This document shows positions 1-12,835 of a stretch of DNA of 64,000 nucleotides, one piece after another. Within the stretch, counting starts at the first letter, position 1; each line of letters begins with the position of its first letter. A program made the translations under genes and the position numbers. Under the pieces are notes generated by a model. It saw nothing but the letters and a program-made list of their open reading frames with translations. It was not told the DNA's origin and did not search any database. Source of the DNA: Chrysaora quinquecirrha (taxonomy: Eukaryota > Cnidaria > Scyphozoa > Semaeostomeae > Pelagiidae); NCBI GenBank assembly GCA_014526335.1, contig JACTAT010000006.1:6810034-6874033 (forward strand), read 5' to 3'.

Positions 1-450
1 GAAAGGAGCTCTTGCTGACAAATCTGCTGTTTTCTCGCTATTGTTCCAAGACTTTTGGCAGGCGTAATTGATTTTTCAGAGTCTTAAAAGCGGCCTTGTG
101 GGTCGGGGTGTGAAGGGGATTACTCCAACACTGGTTTTCACTCACTGTTACCACCTTGAGTTAGTTGTTGTTGGGACAGCAAGCTCAGACTAAAACTCGT
201 GAATTATCTACCTCCCATGTGGTGCTATCTCTTCTAAATCCCCAATACTACTCCCAGTACACTCTTGAGTATATAGTAAGTTCCCAACAAGTTACAGATG
301 TATATAGTGGTAGCTTAATTGTAAATACTTGTGTGTTAAACTATTTGAATGATTAGCAACATTTAGAATACCGTATGTACTTTATTGATAAGCCCAAACA
401 TTGATCATAAATGTCTCGTTGGCGTTGTCATTGGGACTTGTAAAAGAAGG
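1..450. other. No gene recognised
   Basis: I see no conserved coding segment, splice-compatible exon or clear repeat here. The one open frame (165-356) has no recognisable protein features and is probably chance. Confidence 0.4.
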
Positions 451-1030
451 GCCTGGCCAAACGATCAGACATTGTTCGTCAAAAACATATGCGATTTGTT
501 AATCAAGCAAATTGTTTGATCGTTTGGTCACATCACAAAACATTGCTTATCAAACATTTTTTGCTTGAGGTTTTTCCAAAGCATTGCTTAGCGAATTCTT
601 CTTTTCAATCAGTGTTTATGACGTGACAGGACGGTCAAACATTACTTGTATAGCAAATCTCAAATGTTTGACCAACAATGTTTGATCTTTTGGTCACATC
701 ACAAAACATTGCTTTTCAAACAATTTTTGCTTGAGGTTTTTCCAAAACATCGCTTAGCGAATTCTTCTTTTCAATCAGTGTTTATGACGTGACAGGATGG
801 TCAAACATTGCTTTTATAGCAAATCTCAAATGTTTGACCAACAATGTTTGATCTTTTGGTCACATCACAAAACATTGCTTTTCAAACAATTTTTGCTTGA
901 GGTTTTTCCAAAACATCGCTTAGCGAATTCTTCTTTTCAATCAGTGTTTATGACGTGACAGGATGGTCAAACATTGCTTTTATAGCAAATCTCAAATGTT
1001 TGACCAACAATGTTTGATCTTTTGGCCAGG
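451..1030. mobile_element. Inverted-repeat element filled with 166-bp tandem repeats
   Basis: Three copies of a 166-bp unit (phases starting at 515, 681 and 847, with a partial copy at 1013) lie between inverted ends. The left end reads CCTGGCCAAACGATCAGACA at 452, and the complement of the right end (up to 1030) reads CCTGGCCAAAAGATCAAACA. Units 2 and 3 are nearly identical and unit 1 is slightly diverged, which points to recent internal expansion. No coding capacity is seen, so this is a non-autonomous DNA element. I could not identify a target-site duplication, so the superfamily is unknown. Confidence 0.7.
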
Positions 1031-2220
1031 GTTTAAATGATCGAGACTTGACTGTGTCTGAAACAAAATGGTCAGTTGTTCAAGTAATTCTAAGGCTGAA
1101 GCATTTCGCAGCATTAGGCCACCGTCACAGATTGTCAAACCACCAAACATTGTTTGACAAGCATATGGAAATTTGTTTGTCAGAAAAATGTTTGACAGTT
1201 TGGTGACATCCTAAAATATTGCTTATCAAATAGTTTTTGCTTGCAACTTGCAAATGTTTTTCAAACATCGAAACAAAACATTTTCCTCTGAATTCTTCTT
1301 CGAAGATGCTGAAGATGCCAAACGGCAAAACACCGCATGGAATGCAAATCATAAATACTGTATGTGACGAACCCTGTTTGCACAAGCATTACAAGTAGCC
1401 AGGGAATTACTATTGCATTATAATTCAAATGAGGGCAATCTTACCGGTAGATAAGGCCTACTTAAAGAACTAAAAGGACTCGACATCGAAGCGTGAAATG
1501 ATCGTTTGTGTACTGTATTTTTATATTTAAATGATAATTTAATCACTGTTGTTTGAAAGAAATATAGCCTTAATATGTTATGTAAATGTCACTGTATGTG
1601 TCTATTTTATTTAACGCATTTCCAGGTTCATGTAATATATAAGATTGAATTTAATTTGCTCTCTCCATTTCTCCTGTCCATCGCGCTTTAAAGTCGCGGC
1701 TACATGTGCAATTTTTACCATTTTTACTTCTCTCCCGACGCGATTCTTCCGAAATAATTTTAGTAAAAATGTCCTGTTCTGAGAAATCCTCAGACTGCTA
1801 CACGCTGCTTCATTACGTTCTGCGATATTCAAATAGCGCGATAAGAGGAATTGGCCCTAGAAAGTTTCCAGGAAAACGCGCAAAAATAATGCAATGTGTT
1901 GCGTCGCCAATGCAAAAAACCGGCTACAACCCAATCGATGTTAATCTGCGACAGTGTTTTCTCAGGTCGCAGAACATTTTGTTCAAAATTCTATCCCTGG
2001 CTACATGCGGGGATTTTTACGTTAACGACGACAATTATTTATGATGCTATGTCGCCATTTAATAAACATTAAAATAGGGCACGGAATAAGATAGGACACG
2101 GAGGCACGCGAAATTGCGAGCGAAAATGGCAGGGCACAGGAGAATTGAGGGCGCGGGACAAAAAGGGCACGAGGACACGTAGGGCACGGGATTTATCAGA
2201 CTCTATTTAAGTACTTTAGT
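1031..2220. other. Diverged repeat debris, no gene recognised
   Basis: Around 1119-1290 the motifs of the preceding element recur in decayed form (TTTGTTTGTCAG, TTTGACAGTTTGGTGACATC), suggesting an older relative. Around 2075-2190 there is a degenerate cluster of GGGCACG/GGACACG motifs. Open frames at 1611-1832 (-) and 1706-2044 (+) overlap on opposite strands and resemble nothing known to me. Confidence 0.4.
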
Positions 2221-2222
2221 CC

Positions 2223-2472
2223 TAGTGTGACAGTGACATCGAGGGAATGAGTTGAGGTGGAGGAGATGTCACTAGCGCCCTTGACAGGGCACCATTCATT
2301 CAAACCCCTTGTCTGTTGGCGCTTCATTGACGATATTTTTTTTATTTGGACGCACGGACAAGACAAACTTACTGACTTTTTTGACAATCTCAACAACATC
2401 CACCCCACTATCAAATTCACTAGTGACATCTCCTCCACCTCAACTCATTTCTTCGATGTCACTGTCACACTC
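2223..2472. repeat. 50-bp inverted repeat at the broken 5' end of the Penelope-like element
   Basis: About 50 bases at 2223-2272 recur as a near-perfect reverse complement at 2421-2472, about 150 bases away. The right copy is part of the reverse-transcriptase coding region (the stretch after the FTSDISS residues). The left copy is therefore a displaced, inverted piece of the same coding sequence, as happens when a 5'-truncated retroelement integrates with an internal inversion. Confidence 0.7.
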
Positions 2473-4049
2473 AACACAGACCACAGCATTTCCACAGATC
2501 TCTATATCAAACCTACTGACACCCATCAATATCTTCTCCACTATTCTGCCCATCCCAAACACACCAAAATTTCCGTACCATACAATCTCGCTTTACTCCT
2601 ACGACGCATCTGTTCAGATGACACGACCTTTACTAAAAGAAAGAACTGAACTGCTCACATACCTTACGAACAGAGGCTACAGACGAAAACATGTACGTAA
2701 CAAGATACGGAAAGCTTCTCTGATCACAAGACAAGACAGCTTAAGGACAAAAAACAAGCGACAGAACAACAGGACTCCTTTTGTGGTAACCTACCACCCA
2801 GAGTTACCTCAATTGGGTCAAATACTTACTAAACACTACAGCATATTACAGAACTCTGACGACTGCAAAGAAGCTTTCACCCAACCAACAGTACTGAGCT
2901 ACAGAAGGAAGAAAAGCCTTAGGAATCACTTGGTACGTCTGATGCGTGCTAAAATAGATTAAAGGTACCCATTAGCCATGTTTGAAGAATGAGATCAGCT
3001 CAGATCAGCCTGAGATAAGCGTATTGGCTTGCAGCTTGCAGTGTGGATTAATCTCCACAATTGTTCCCTGTGATTCTAGCTGTTTCAGGCTTTGTTCCTG
3101 CTTTCCCCTGCAATCTTCATTGATCCCCATTTAGTTTCAATTCTCTCTCGCTTGTTTGCGGTAATTTCCTTTTTTCTGAGTTGTTCCTTTATCTTCTTCA
3201 TTGATTCCCTGTTTGTTTCATCTTGTCACCTCTCGTTCTCATTTATTCCCACCGATTTCTACTTCGTCCCATTTGTTCCCTCCGATTCCAAGTTATTCCC
3301 ACTTTGTTTCAGCATGCTACAGTGGTTCCATTCACTTCCGTTTATTCCCACTCTTTCCACGAGTTCCCAGCTTCTCTGTTTGTTCCAGATTTTAGCGCAT
3401 GCTGGCTAACGATTTCCTAATGAGTTTGTTGTTCAAACTCATGCCAAATTTCGAAGACTCCGAACGACCTCTTCGATTGTTTTGATTGTATGCATTTGAA
3501 TTGCAATTAAAATAATTAATTAACTCAATTATTGTTTAAATTGTGTGCACAGAGAATAGAAATTCCTTTCTTTTGTTACAACATTCCTGATTCCTATCTA
3601 TCTATATGTATTTCATCCGGTTTGCCGAAAACCTCTACAAGATGTTTGAATTCTTCAAACATAAAAATGGCGTTACCAACGATTTCCAGGGCGGACACAA
3701 GTGCTCGTCTAAACGCAACTGCAAAACATGTGCACACATACTGGACGGGGCAACAACTGTCACATTCACTAACACAGACAAAACATTTAACACCAAAAAT
3801 CGACTGGACTACAACTCAACAAACGTAATTTACGTAATACAATACCTGCGGTGCCTACAGAACAGGGACAATAACTGCCAGTGCAGCGGACAGACAGGAA
3901 GACAACTACTACGAAACCGACTCAACGAGCACCGTAGGGACATTATCAACAAAAAATATGACAAATCCGAGGTTGCAGATCACTTCTGTAAACCCGGACA
4001 TACAGTTGACGATCTACATACTTCAATGATGGTTAAATTTCAAATTTAA
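2257..4049 (+). pseudogene. Penelope-like retroelement: partial reverse transcriptase plus GIY-YIG endonuclease, broken
   Basis: The first part (2257-2962) encodes the C-terminal half of a Penelope-type reverse transcriptase. It has motif C as RFIDDIFFIW, then a segment with STDLYIKPTDTHQYL, a basic connection region and a PFVVTYHPELPQLG block. The frame changes near 2640. The second part (about 3640-4030) has a Cys-rich entry (HKCSSKRNCKTCAHI) followed by a GIY-YIG-like core (NVIYVIQYLRC, then SGQTGRQLLRNRLNEH), the endonuclease usual at the C-terminus of these elements. The two parts lie in different frames and are separated by an unrelated 0.7-kb repeat. The N-terminal half of the RT is missing. 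The copy is dead: 5'-truncated, frameshifted and interrupted. Confidence 0.8.
2949..3667. repeat. 0.7-kb dispersed repeat, copy 1
   Basis: This segment is homologous along its length to 49588-50321. It is rich in TTCC/TCCC motifs (TTATTCCCAC, GTTCCCTCCGATTCC) and has a tetranucleotide run near its right end (TATC here, TAGG in the other copy). It starts just at the stop codon of the Penelope RT piece and ends where the GIY-YIG piece begins, so it interrupts the element. No coding capacity or inverted ends seen. Open frames at 3092-3420 are products of its T/C-rich composition. Confidence 0.7.
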
Positions 4050-5484
4050 GCAACGTTAATGGCGAAAGAAACTGTTATAACTATTCTAATAAATAAGGTC
4101 AGTGTTAAGTTTGAATGGAGAGATGGCTTTAAATGTTTTATTTCTCTAATCCCTTGTAGTCTGTGTAAGAATACAAAAGGGCGGATGCACAAAAGGAAAC
4201 CAAAATGTAGTCGGTATAAGCGTAATGCTGGATGCCCTCCAGGTCAATGGGCATCAGGCGATGAGTAAAGCTATATTTGTATAATCCTAAACGTGCCGCT
4301 AGCCTTAAGTGTCTGGGAGGTTTCCTGTATAGAAGTCTAACTGTCTAGAAATCCCTATGGAATCTGGTTGATCTCCAGGAAATCTCTCCACATATTTAGC
4401 AGTGTTTTCTCAAAGAGAGTTTCATTCGAATTCAGCCACCGATAAGATAATGTCTTAATTCGTGAGATTTTTCCCTCCCTCCCTATCCCTCTATTTATTG
4501 TTTTTTGAGTTTATGAATTTTTGATTATTTGATTTTGCAGTCGACCATTCCGGTCGTCGTTGCACGGTGAACTGGCCGAAATTTGCTTTGCAAATCGGAA
4601 TCAACATAAATTGGGTTCCTTGTTTATGCAACAAAGGTTGGTACGCTGACCGGCCAGTTTCTTGAGAATACATTAACCTATGCTACAACTACACAGCAAA
4701 CGAGAGTGTTACAAGAGGCCCCCCAAGCGGTTCTGCGTGATGCGTTATTGGACCATTTTTCATGCGTGATTTCGTGAAACGAGAAATTTTTGCGCGTGAA
4801 TGCGTGAATCTAAACTCCTGCGTGTCACGTGAAATGCTTTGGTACGGCTCGTGATTTCGTGATTTACAGTGTTGGCGACGTAATTGTGAGATTGCTTGAG
4901 CATTGTCAGCTAACCATATTTCTGTCATTCTCTCATATTATGAATTAATTAAATCCCTTAAAATCTTAATTTTGTGTGTTCCCTGTTACAAACTCGTCGT
5001 GGAAAGCATTTTTCAGGACCAACCATTTAGACATACAATGTTAAGCAGTCTGACTACAGATCCTGCTCAAAATTTCGGGGAGCAACGCCTGAAGTTGTAC
5101 GCGCGTGAAAATGAAGTTCTATCGTGCGTGATTATGTGAATCGTCGAAAAATTACAAGAGCCAAAGAGCAACACTTCGTTGGCCTAGCAGAACCACCGAC
5201 CGCTAACCCTATCTATCAATCTCTTTTCTCCTTCGCCTGTCTTGGCTCTCTGTTTTCCTACTACCTAAATTATTTCCACTTACTTGTTATCAAAAAAAAT
5301 TTTTTATCATCAATATTGTTTTTATATATGAGTTATGAAACGTTCATAATTACCCATACAAAGTAACTAGCTATTTAACCCAACCCAAGCTAATCAATTA
5401 GGTTGTTGTTTACTAACCGATTTACTTTCTAACTAACCAAATATAACTAACTTAATATCTTAGTAATGACTTACCGCTGGCACA
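4050..5484. other. No gene recognised; cluster of GCGTGA motifs
   Basis: Between 4730 and 5150 the motif (T)GCGTGA or CGTGA recurs about ten times, mostly in direct orientation. This looks like the subterminal repeats of a decayed DNA element, but I could not define ends. The open frames here do not resemble proteins. Confidence 0.35.
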
Positions 5485-5492
5485 GATGGGGG

Positions 5493-5988
5493 GAGGGCAT
5501 CTTTTAAGGAATTTTGACTAGTGGGCCAAACCATCGGGAGGGCCCGATTCCCTAGGAAAAAATTTAATCTGAAGAGCCATGAAACCTATGAGCATCAGAC
5601 ATATATCAAGGAAATGAAGCAGTTCATGCTTTCTCAAGAACTTTTGTAACTTCAGTGGCCTGCTGCACACCTCTTCTGATCGGAGAAGTAGTAGTTTTCC
5701 ATCATTGAAGGAAACATGAGACTGGAGTTTCTTTAGGAGTTTTGATCTGAAACGATCGGCTTGGTGACTAATAACATGCATGTGGTTCTCATAGTAGTAT
5801 TTGATATGATTTCAGTACTGAAAAAATTGTGAACGTGAACCCTATATTTAGGAAACTACTATAGCAATTTTGTTTTGAAAAGGGCCCACACTAGTGGGCC
5901 AAAAGCCGAACATTTTGCTCTACTACTGGGCTAGGAAGAGGGCCCACTGGGCCAATGGCCAGTAGTTACAATGTTAAAAGATGCCCTG
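5493..5988. mobile_element. hAT-type MITE with 8-bp target duplication
   Basis: The ends are inverted: left AGGGCATCTTTTAA, right TTAAAAGATGCCCT, with further pairing of the CTAGTGGGCC / GGCCCAGTGGGCC blocks. GATGGGGG flanks both sides (5485-5492 and 5989-5996). An 8-bp duplication with short inverted ends is the hallmark of hAT elements. The element is about 496 bp and non-coding. Confidence 0.65.
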
Positions 5989-5996
5989 GATGGGGG

Positions 5997-6112
5997 AGAT
6001 CGAAATTTTCGAGTTTAGTTTACCGGCTATGCGCAGGCTAATCTTCCAAAAATCCGAACCTGTTTTTCACGTGTGCATAATTGGCGCCATTTAGGAACGA
6101 GGTTGGTAGATG
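5997..6112. other. Short spacer
   Basis: Unremarkable sequence between the hAT-type MITE and the foldback element. Confidence 0.4.
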
Positions 6113-6344
6113 CCTGAAAGGGCTCCTCCTCGATGTATCAGAACGAAATAAATAACAGGGTAACCAGTCTATGACAATTGTTATGATCAACTGACCGACC
6201 CACACTGCACATAGATATATTTTTCATGTCATATAATGCATACTATAATTTGTAGGTATGCTGCTAGATACTGTAAAGGGTGTCTAATTATGAAATGAAT
6301 GTCAATAGATCCTTTACAGTTGTGATGGATGAATCAGTGATGGT

Positions 6345-8370
6345 CATCATAACTGAGAAATACAGTTAGAGAAACAGAAAGTTAAAGAACCCAACACAGT
6401 GGCTGGGTTTCTGGGTTGCAGGGTTGCCAGAATGACATAATCATAATCATGCCTGAGAGATACAGTTAGAGAGATAGAAAGTTACAGAATCCGACACAGT
6501 GGCTGGGTTTCTGGGTTGCAGGGTTGCCAGAATGACATAATCATAATCATGACTGAGAGATACTGTTAGAGAGATAGAAAGTTACAGAATCCGACACAGT
6601 GGCTGGGTTTCTGGGTTGCCGGGTTGCCAGAATGACATAATAATAATCATGACTGAGAGATACAGTTAGAGAGATAGAAAGTTACAGAATCCGACACAGT
6701 GGCTGGGTTTCTGGGTTGCAGGGTTGCCAGAATGACAAATCATAATCATGACTGAGAGATAGAGTTAGAGAGAAAGAAAGTTACAGAATCCGACACAGTG
6801 GCTGGATTTCTGGGTTGCCGGGTTGCCAGAATGACATAATCATAATCAGAACCGAAATATACCGTTAGAGAGATAGAAAGTTATAGAATCCGACACAGTG
6901 GCTGGGTTTCTGGGTTGCCGGGTTGCCAGAATGACATAATCATAATAAGAACCGAGATATACAGTTAGAGAGATAGAAAGTTACAGAATCCGACACAGTG
7001 GCTGGGTTTCTGGGTTGCCGGGTTGCCAGAATGACATAATAATAATCATGACTGAGAGATACAGTTAGAGAGATAGAAAGTTACAGAATCCGACACAGTG
7101 GCTGGGTTTCTGGGTTGCAGGGTTGCCAGAATGACATAATCATAATCATGACTGAGAGATACAGTTAGAGAGATAGAAAGTTACAGAATCCGACACAGTG
7201 GCTGGGTGTCTGGGTTGCCGGGTTGCCAGAATGACATAATCATAATCATGACTGAGAGATACTGTTAGAGAGATAGAAAGTTACAGAATCCGACACAGTG
7301 GCTGGGTTTCTGGGTTGCAGGGTTGCCAGAATGACATAATCATAATCATGACTGAGAGATACAGTTAGAGAGTTAGAAAGTTACAGAATCCGACACAGTG
7401 GCTGGGTTTCTGGGTTGCAGGGTTGCCAGAATGACATAATAATAATCATGACTGAGAGATACAGTTAGAGAGATAGAAAGTTACAGAATCCGACACAGTG
7501 GCTGGGTTTCTGGGTTGCAGGGTTGCCAGAATGTCATAATCATAATCATGACTGAGAGATACTGTTAGAGAGATAGAAAGTTACAGAATCCGACACAGTG
7601 GCTGGGTTTCTGGGTTGCAGGGTTGCCAGAATGACATAATCATAATCATGACTGAGAGATACAGTTAGAGAGTTAGAAAGTTACAGAATCCGACACAGTG
7701 GCTGGGTTTCTGGGTTGCAGGGTTGCCAGAATGACATAATCATAATCATGACTGAGAGATACAGTTAGAGAGATAGAAAGTTACAGAATCCGACACAGTG
7801 GCTGGGTTTCTGGGTTGCCGGGTTGCCAGAATGACATAATCATAATCATGACTGAGAGATACTGTTAGAGAGATAGAAAGTTGCAGAATCCGACACAGTG
7901 GCTGGGTTTCTGGGTTGCAGGGTTGCCAGAATGACATAATCATAATCATGACTGAGAGATACAGTTAGAGAGTTAGAAAGTTACAGAATCCGACACAGTG
8001 GCTGGGTTTCTGGGTTGCAGGGTTGCCAGAATGACATAATCATAATCATGACTGGGAGATACAGTTAGAGAGTTAGAGTTAGTTAGAGATAGAGAGTTAC
8101 AGAATCCAACACAGTGGCCAGGTTTCTGGGTTGCCGGGTTGCCAGAATGACATAATCATAATCAGAACCCAGATATACAGTTAGAGCGATAGAGATATAC
8201 AGAATCCGACACAGTGGCCAGGTTTCTGGGTTGCCGGGTTGTCAGAATGACATAATCATAATCATGACTGAGAGATACAGTTAAAGAGATAGAGAGTTAC
8301 AGAATCCGACACAGTGGCTGGGTTTCTGGGTTGCAGGGTTGCCAGAATGACATAATCATAATTATAGCAG
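6345..8370 (+). repeat. 100-bp tandem array, left foldback arm
   Basis: About 20 copies of a 100-bp unit containing GACTGAGAGATACAGTTAGA, CCGACACAGTGGCTGG and CCAGAATGACATAATCATAA. Phase is exactly 100 (for example 7050, 7150, 7250). Units differ mainly at a few sites (GCAGGG or GCCGGG; CATAAT or AATAAT). The outermost and innermost units are most diverged. Open frames read across the array are repeat artefacts. Confidence 0.95.
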
Positions 8371-9303
8371 AGACACAGCCAGAGAGAAAGTTACGGAGGC
8401 TCAACAGTTATTGTGTGGGTTCCTTTTTAGGAAGACCTCCTTCTATAATTTTGTGAGTCTGAAGTTGAGACAAAACCAATCTCTTCGAAAATAATATAAA
8501 CTTGCATACTCGTATTTAAATGTATTTTATTTTGTCATACAGTATCCAACAAAAGTCTTCAGGTAATGCGCGTTTTACAAGGGAAGACTTGCGCTTGATG
8601 GATTACTTTTCTTCCCTTTAATTCTCTTTTTATATCCTTCCACAAAGCAGCAATTTTAACGGAATCATAGGCACATACTAATTATTTCACATCCCAACTG
8701 AAATTCTTTTACTGCAACTGCAATTTGCTATTCAAAATTATCGGGAAGACGAAGACGGAAGAGGAACCTGTATGACGACAATTATGGTGAAACAAACAGC
8801 TTGATTTTAGGAGATATAACAGAACGATGACAAGATATGGCCTTGTGACAAATCATAAATGCTACAAAACAAGACGAGAAAAAAACAACGTGCAGTACTG
8901 ACTGGTAATAAGTGAAGAAACAAACGAGATGAAAGAACACGTTTTTCTCATAATAAAACACGACTGACGTACTGCTGATGAAAAATTTGAATCACTGAGG
9001 GACCTACCATGCGCATTGTGTTACCGAGTGATCATGCCCTCTTCTCCTCCAATCAATTGCTCTCCTCAGGCCTCGTCACTTCCTCCTCAGACCGCACCAT
9101 TTCCTCCTCAGGCCGCGCCTCTTCCTCCTCAGGTCGTGCCTTGCTGCTCTTCAGGTCTCACTTTGCTCTCACAAGGTACAACTGTGAACTGTGTCCTTAT
9201 AAGCGCGCTGTACATACTGTAATTTTGCAGCACAATGAGAGAGTTACCAACGCTAATGCTAACTTATAACTTTCACACCCATATGACGCACGTTTTGTTG
9301 AAA

Positions 9304-9800
9304 ATTTACACCATAGTTTCTATAAAAGTGCTTTATTTTTGCATCAAAAGTCTTATGTTACGCGTTAGAGCATTTTTCTAAGGGGTTATGCATTACTCCA
9401 AAGCATCTTTATAGAAGTGCTTCATTTTTGCATCAAAGTGCTTCTTTTTCGCATGCGAGTGTCAGAGCTTATATCTAAGGGGTAATGCATTACTCCAAAG
9501 CATCTTTATAAAAGTGCTTCATTCTTGCATCAAAGTGCTTCTTTTCCGCATCTGAGTGTCAGAGCGTATATCTAAGGGGTATTGCATTTTCCCAAAGCAT
9601 CTTTATAGAAGTGCTTCATTCTTGCATCAAAGTGCTTCTTTTCCGCATCTGAGTGTCAGAGCGTATATCTAAGGGGTAATGCATTTTCCCAAAGCATCTT
9701 TATAAAAGTGCTTCATTCTTGCATCAAAGTGCTTCTTTTTCGCATCCGAGTGTCAGAGCGTATATCTAAGGGGTAATGCATTTTCCCAAAGCTCTATATT
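9304..9800 (+). repeat. 97-bp tandem array in foldback loop
   Basis: About five units with period 97 (AAGCATCTTT or its variant at 9401, 9498, 9595, 9692, 9789), each with AAGTGCTTC and GTCAGAGCGTATATCTAAGG. The array is present once, in the loop between the two inverted arms. No gene is seen in the loop. Confidence 0.9.
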
Positions 9801-10884
9801 CAAATGCTTTATTTTGTATCCGTGTTTATTATGTTCTCGGGGGGTTCTTCTAGAGGGTCTCTTCCATAGTAAAGGTACCTGGGGATGTGCCGCGCTAGGG
9901 GTATACTTTTCGGATTTCTAGTCTAGCCAAGGGTATACTTTTTTGCAATTTTGGTCTAGCAAAGGGTATCATATTTGGCAATGCAGTGGTCATGATTTCA
10001 TCTTTACGAGTCTTTACAAGTAGAAATTTCATCGTAAACTTTGTTAAAAGAAGCTGGTACAAATAAAAGGTTGACCGTTGAATTTTCCGACGTAAGATCA
10101 ACAATTTCGAGCGTATTTCTCTAGCCAAGGGTTTCATTTTGGTAGAAATTGAGGAGGAAAAGGTGCGGCCTGAGGAGGAAGTGACGAGGCCTGAGGAGAG
10201 CAATTGATTGGAGGAGAAGAGGGCATGATCACTCGGTAACACAATGCGCATGGTAGGTCCCTCAGTGATTCAAATTTTTCATCAGCAGTACGTCAGTCGT
10301 GTTTTTATTATGAGAAAAAACGTGTTCTTTCATCTCGTTTGTTTCTTCACTTATTACCAGTCAGTACTGTACGTTGTTTTTTTCTCGTCTTGTTTTGTAG
10401 CATTTATGATTTGTCACAAGGCCATATCTTGTCATCGTTCTGTTATATCTCCTAAAATCAAGCTGTTTGTTTCACCATAATTGTCGTCATACAGGTTCCT
10501 CTTCCGTCTTCGTCTTCCCGATAATTTTGAATAGCAAATTGCAGTTGCAGTAAAAGAATTTCAGTTGGGATGTGAAATAATTAGTATGTGCCTATGATTC
10601 CGTTAAAATTGCTGCTTTGTGGAAGGATATAAAAAGAGAATTAAAGGGAAGAAAAGTAATCCATCAAGCGCAAGCCTTCCCTTGTAAAACGCGCATTACC
10701 TGAAGACTTTTGTTGGATACTGTATGACAAAATAAAATACATTTAAATACGAGTATGCAAGTTTATATTATTTTTCGAAGAGATTGGTTTTGTCTCAACT
10801 TCAGACTCACAAAATTATAGAAGGAGGTCTTCCTAAAAAGGAACCCACACAATAACTGTTGAGCCTCCGTAACTTTCTCTCTGG

Positions 10885-12835
10885 CTGTGTCTCTGCTATA
10901 ATTATGATTACTGTATGTCATTCTGGCAACCCTGCAACCCAGAAACCGAGCCACTGTGTCGGATTCTGTAACTTTCTATCTCTCTAACAGTATCTCTCTG
11001 TCATGATTATGATTATGTCATTCTGACAACCCGGCAACCCAGAAACCTGGCCACTGTGTCGGATTCTGTATATCTCTATCGCTCTAACTGTATATCTGGG
11101 TTCTGATTATGATTATGTCATTCTGGCAACCCGGCAACCCAGAAACCTGGCCACTGTGTTGGATTCTGTAACTCTCTATCTCTAACTAACTCTAACTCTC
11201 TAACTGTATCTCCCAGTCATGATTATGATTATGTCATTCTGGCAACCCTGCAACCCAGAAACCCAGCCACTGTGTCGGATTCTGTAACTTTCTATCTCTC
11301 TAACTGTATCTCTCAGTCATGATTATGATTATGTCATTCTGGCAACCCGGCAACCCAGAAACCCAGCCACTGTGTCGGATTCTGTAACTTTCTATCTCTC
11401 TAACTGTATATCTCGGTTCTTATTATGATTATGTCATTCTGGCAACCCGGCAACCCAGAAACCCAGCCACTGTGTCGGATTCTATAACTTTCTATCTCTC
11501 TAACTGTATCTCTCAGTCATGATTATGATTATGTCATTCTGGCAACCCTGCAACCCAGAAACCCAGCCACTGTGTCGGATTCTGTAACTTTCTATCTCTC
11601 TAACTGTATATCTCGGTTCTTATTATGATTATGTCATTCTGGCAACCCGGCAACCCAGAAACCCAGCCACTGTGTCGGATTCTATAACTTTCTATCTCTC
11701 TAACTGGTTATCTCGGTTCTGATTATGATTATGTCATTCTGGCAACCCGGCAACCCAGAAACCCAGCCACTGTGTCGGATTCTGTAACTTTCTTTCTCTC
11801 TAACTGTATCTCTCAGTCATGATTATGATTATGTCATTCTGGCAACCCTGCAACCCAGAAACCCAGCCACGGTGTCGGATTCTGTAACTTTCTATCTCTC
11901 TAACTGTATCTCTCAGTCATGATTATTATTATGTCATTCTGGCAACCCTGCAACCCAGAAACCCAGCCACTGTGTCGGATTCTGTAACTTTCTAACTCTC
12001 TAACTGTATCTCTCAGTCATGATTATGATTATGTCATTCTGGCAACCCTGCAACCCAGAAACCCAGCCACTGTGTCGGATTCTGTAACTTTCTATCTCTC
12101 TAACAGTATCTCTCAGTCATGATTATGATTATGTCATTCTGGCAACCCGGCAACCCAGAAACCCAGCCACTGTGTCGGATTCTGTAACTTTCTTTCTCTC
12201 TAACTGTATCTCTCAGTCATGATTATGATTATGTCATTCTGGCAACCCGGCAACCCAGAAACCCAGCCACTTTGTCGGATTCTATAACTTTCTATCTCTC
12301 TAACTGTATCTCTCAGTCATGATTATGATTATGTCATTCTGGCAACCCTGCAACCCAGAAACCCAGCTACTGTGTCGGATTCTGTAACTTTCTATCTCTC
12401 TAACTGTATCTCTCAGTCATGATTATGATTATGTCATTCTGGCAACCCGGCAACCCAGAAACCCAGCCACTGTGCCGGATTCTATAACTTTCTATCTCTC
12501 TAACTGTATATCTCGGTTCTGATTATGATTATGTCATTCTGGCAACCCGGCAACCCAGAAACCCAGCCACTGTGTCGGATTCTATAACTTTCTATCTCTC
12601 TAACTGTATATCTCGGTTCTGATTATGATTATGTCATTCTGGCAACCCGGCAACCCAGAAACCCAGCCACTGTGTCGGATTCTGTAACTTTCTTTCTCTC
12701 TAACTGTATCTCTCAGTCATGATTATGATTATGTCATTCTGGCAACCCTGCAACCCTGAAACCCAGCCACTGTGTCGGATTCTCTCTAACTGGATATATC
12801 ATTCTGGAAGCCCTGAAGGTCTGTATCTTTTTCAC
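10885..12835 (-). repeat. 100-bp tandem array, right foldback arm
   Basis: About 19 copies of the same 100-bp unit in reverse complement. The two innermost units have the same altered features as the innermost units of the left arm (an internal TCTAACTAACTCTAAC expansion at 11180-11200 mirrors 8070-8095). The arms are thus one palindrome, not two independent arrays. Confidence 0.95.

Noticed and set aside
3092..3420. Hydrophobic protein of about 105 residues
   Set aside because: Composition comes from the TTCC/TCCC-rich dispersed repeat; the copy at 49848-50042 shows the same artefact.
7746..7949. Open frame across the 100-bp array
   Set aside because: It is a read-through of the tandem repeat, repeats itself in sequence, and lies in a foldback arm.
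9009..9269. Ser-rich protein in the foldback element, repeated at 9895-10251
   Set aside because: Its start lies in the inverted arm, so the same first residues appear on both strands; the Ser run is a CCTCAG repeat.
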